A stretch of DNA of 54,493 nucleotides from an uncultured Methanomassiliicoccales archaeon. GTDB lineage: Archaea; Thermoplasmatota; Thermoplasmata; Methanomassiliicoccales; Methanomethylophilaceae. This document shows positions 52,770-54,493 of the stretch, piece after piece. The position numbers were made by a program, and so were the translations under genes. The stretch is from the NCBI GenBank assembly GCA_949298875.1, contig CASFYI010000024.1, forward strand, positions 1 through 54,493. The letters are read 5' to 3'. The number at the start of each line of letters is the position of its first letter. Position 1 is the first letter of the stretch. A model generated the notes under the pieces. It was not told the DNA's origin, made no database searches, and saw only the letters and a program-made list of their open reading frames with translations.

Positions 52770-53483
52770 ATGGAATCCGCTTCCATCAGCAAATACGTCG
52801 CCGAGCTCATCGGGACCATGGTCCTGACCCTGGTCGGCTGCGGCGTGGCGGTCGTCGTGGGATGCGACACGTCGGGAGGGGTCGTCGCGACCGCCCTGGC
52901 GTTCGGTCTCTCGGTCGTCGCCATGGCATACTGCATCGGACGCGTGTCCGGATGCCTCATCAACCCCGCGATCACCGTCGGCATGTACCTCGACAAGAGG
53001 ATGGATGCCAAGGACGCGGTCGGATACATCGTGTTCCAGTTCATCGGAGCCATCATCGGAGCCGCCATCCTGTGGTTCGTGCTCAGCCAGACCGGGGCCG
53101 GGGTCACCGGGCTCGGAACCAACGGATACGGCGAGGCCTCCGCCAGCGACATCACCCTCGCCGGAGCCCTCGTGGTCGAGGTCGTCATGACCTTCATCTT
53201 CGTCCTGGCCGCCCTCGGGGTCACCTCCACCAAGGCGACCTCCGCCCAGGCCGGACTCGTCATCGGTCTGACCCTGGTGCTCGTCCACCTGATGGCCATC
53301 GGTCTGACCGGTACCTCGGTCAACCCCGCCAGGTCCTTCGGACCCGCCCTCATGATGCTCGCCGAGGGCTCCACCCTCGCCATCGAGCAGGTCTGGGTCT
53401 TCATCGTCGCCCCGGTCATCGGAGCGATCATCGCCGCCCTCGTCTGGAAGGTGCTCAAGCCCGCCGACGAGGAGGAGGCCTGA
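52770..53483 (+). CDS. Aquaporin / glycerol facilitator family channel (MIP)
   Basis: The 237-residue channel has six helices and both half-helix signatures intact: INPAITVGMYLDKR near 64-77 and VNPARSFGPAL near 188-198. The single NPA in each loop, the Arg after the second NPA, and the length match AqpM-like archaeal aquaporins that pass water and possibly glycerol or CO2. A TATA box (TTTATATC, 52731-52738) and the ATG at 52770 agree; an upstream GTG at 52746 is less likely. Confidence 0.93.
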   Translation: MESASISKYVAELIGTMVLTLVGCGVAVVVGCDTSGGVVATALAFGLSVVAMAYCIGRVSGCLINPAITVGMYLDKRMDAKDAVGYIVFQFIGAIIGAAILWFVLSQTGAGVTGLGTNGYGEASASDITLAGALVVEVVMTFIFVLAALGVTSTKATSAQAGLVIGLTLVLVHLMAIGLTGTSVNPARSFGPALMMLAEGSTLAIEQVWVFIVAPVIGAIIAALVWKVLKPADEEEA

Positions 53484-53493
53484 AATCCTTCTA

Positions 53494-53520
53494 GGGGTCT
53501 CCGCATGAGGCGGAGGCCCC
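53494..53520. terminator. Stem-loop between the aquaporin gene and the convergent ATPase gene
   Basis: GGGG/CCCC plus CTCCGC/GCGGAG give an 11-bp stem with one wobble pair around ATGAG; it could terminate transcripts from both sides. Confidence 0.55.
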
Positions 53521-53527
53521 ATCCCTC

Positions 53528-54493
53528 TCAGAGGAACTGGGTCATATAGAGCGGCAGATAGATGATGCCGTCCTTCTGGGACACGTCCTTCGGATGCAGG
53601 ACATATGATGGGCCCATGCCCTTTCTGAAGATCCTGCGGAAGCTGTCGAGGGACGGATGATGCGTCGAATCATCGGACGATTTGACCTCCACGGGACTGA
53701 TCTTCAATCCCCTCCTGATCAGGAAGTCGACCTCCATCTGACCCTTCGGGTCGTTCCTTCCCCTGCGGTAGTAGAACAGCCTGCATCCGTTGGAGACCAG
53801 AAGCTGCGCGACGACGTTCTCGGTCAGCATCCCCTCGTTGATCCCCAGGTTGCCGAGCAGGATGGCCTTGTACAGCTCGTTGTCCAGATATCCGCGTTCG
53901 TTGTAGGTGTGGGTTATGAGCAGGCCGGTGTCCGCCATGTAGCATTTGATGCCGGACATGTCGGAGTACGCCGAGAGACCGACGCTGGGGTCGGTGGAGT
54001 TCTGGCAGATGTCGACGATCTTGCCGTCCACCAGCCAGAGGAACGAGTCCTCGTATTCCCTCATCCGGGCGTTCTTGCCGATGGAGGCGAGGGTGAACGT
54101 CTTGGACTCCTTGCCGAGCTCGGCCGGGATCCTATCGAAGATCTGGAGAATGTGCGCCGTGTTCTTGTCACCCCAGTTCGCGATATCTTCGCGGTACAGC
54201 TTGAGGATTCTGCGCTTTACGGTGTCCGCCGACTCGAAATCCTTCGTCTCCACGTACTTCTGGACGGCCTGGGGCATGCCTCCGACCAGCATGTACTGGC
54301 GGAATAGTCTCATCGCCTTGTGATGGATGCTCTCGCCCACGGGCCTCAGGTTATCGAAGCATCCTCTGAGGTATTCCACCAGCTGGTCCTCGCCCATGGC
54401 CCAGAGGAACTCCTCGAAATCCATGGGGTGGAGCTCCATCCCGTCCTCCTCAGAGGGGATGAGGATGCCGGACATCTTCGTCTTGATCGACAC
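53528..54493 (-). CDS. DUF4143-type AAA ATPase, C-terminal part
   Basis: The gene enters from the right edge; 321 residues are visible and the N-terminal P-loop ATPase domain is outside. The visible part shows the end of the ATPase domain (PMDFEEFLWAMG, residues ~23-34; MRLFRQYMLVGGMPQAVQKYV) and the DUF4143 domain with KCYMADTGLL, GMLTENVVAQLLVSNG and the nuclease-like EVDFLIRRG...SPVEVKSSDD motif near the C-terminus, where Asp and Glu-x-Lys form a PD-(D/E)XK-like core. Such proteins are common in archaea in many copies; they are thought to act in defence or mobile-element contexts, but function is not established. Confidence 0.85.
   Translation of the reverse strand: MSIKTKMSGILIPSEEDGMELHPMDFEEFLWAMGEDQLVEYLRGCFDNLRPVGESIHHKAMRLFRQYMLVGGMPQAVQKYVETKDFESADTVKRRILKLYREDIANWGDKNTAHILQIFDRIPAELGKESKTFTLASIGKNARMREYEDSFLWLVDGKIVDICQNSTDPSVGLSAYSDMSGIKCYMADTGLLITHTYNERGYLDNELYKAILLGNLGINEGMLTENVVAQLLVSNGCRLFYYRRGRNDPKGQMEVDFLIRRGLKISPVEVKSSDDSTHHPSLDSFRRIFRKGMGPSYVLHPKDVSQKDGIIYLPLYMTQFL

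Noticed and set aside
53528-54493. Calling the right-edge gene a defence nuclease
   Set aside because: DUF4143 ATPases are very common in archaea with unproven roles, and the ATPase half is outside the window.

Overview
The window is archaeal DNA of high GC content. It carries a thermosome subunit, PCNA, transcription factor S, exosome subunit Csl4, ribosomal protein S17e, the wyosine enzyme Taw2, a CPSF-type beta-CASP nuclease, a geranylgeranyl-reductase-family enzyme and an archaeal AMP phosphorylase. Promoters are of the TATA type and are often placed for leaderless translation. Several genes look acquired from bacteria (GrpE-DnaK-DnaJ, type III glutamine synthetase, full-length GltB, PurH), and HypE implies a [NiFe] hydrogenase. 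Together this suggests a member of the Thermoplasmata, most likely a host-associated Methanomassiliicoccales-type methanogen. That placement is inference: no methanogenesis marker lies in the window.

Layout. 1-2.5 kb: the end of an XPD-like helicase, an unknown small gene, and a leftward RNA operon (METTL5-like methyltransferase, Csl4, THUMP-less ThiI). 2.6-7.7 kb: purH, a BASS-type transporter, a MarR regulator overlapping a flavin reductase gene, and a leftward DUF2975-XRE pair. 7.7-10.1 kb: aCPSF2, nadC and a mini zinc protein, leftward. 10.3-12.2 kb: a six-helix membrane protein with a very long acidic, proline-rich linker and a nuclease-like C-terminus. 12.3-18.0 kb: a tightly packed operon TFS, PCNA, split transketolase, transaldolase, GGR-family enzyme, Taw2.

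18-25 kb: an unknown 501-residue Cys-rich protein, an RNase III without dsRBD followed by a small repeat cluster, AMP phosphorylase, S17e, tRNA-Arg, a membrane protein, a ubiquitin-like protein ending in Gly-Gly, and the ribosome-rescue factor RqcH/NEMF. 25-33 kb: a TetR regulator facing an MMPL/RND transporter across two palindromes, tRNA-Thr, a DUF1015 protein, HypE, a second tRNA-Arg, a YbhB-like protein and apt. 33.4-37.9 kb: a leftward five-gene cassette built around an SPFH protein with zinc ribbons, resembling bacterial YdjGHI/PspA envelope-stress modules.

38-50 kb: ammonia assimilation (glnN, gltB), then the thermosome and grpE-dnaK-dnaJ. 50-54.5 kb: a Nim-like flavoprotein, MarC, a tandem PH-like membrane protein behind a ten-base C tract, tRNA-Ser, an aquaporin-family channel and the end of a DUF4143 ATPase. 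No insertion sequence, prophage or CRISPR array was seen. The best leads for undescribed biology are the SPFH cassette, the membrane-anchored nuclease-like protein, the Gly-Gly ubiquitin-like protein, and two promoters sharing a palindrome core.
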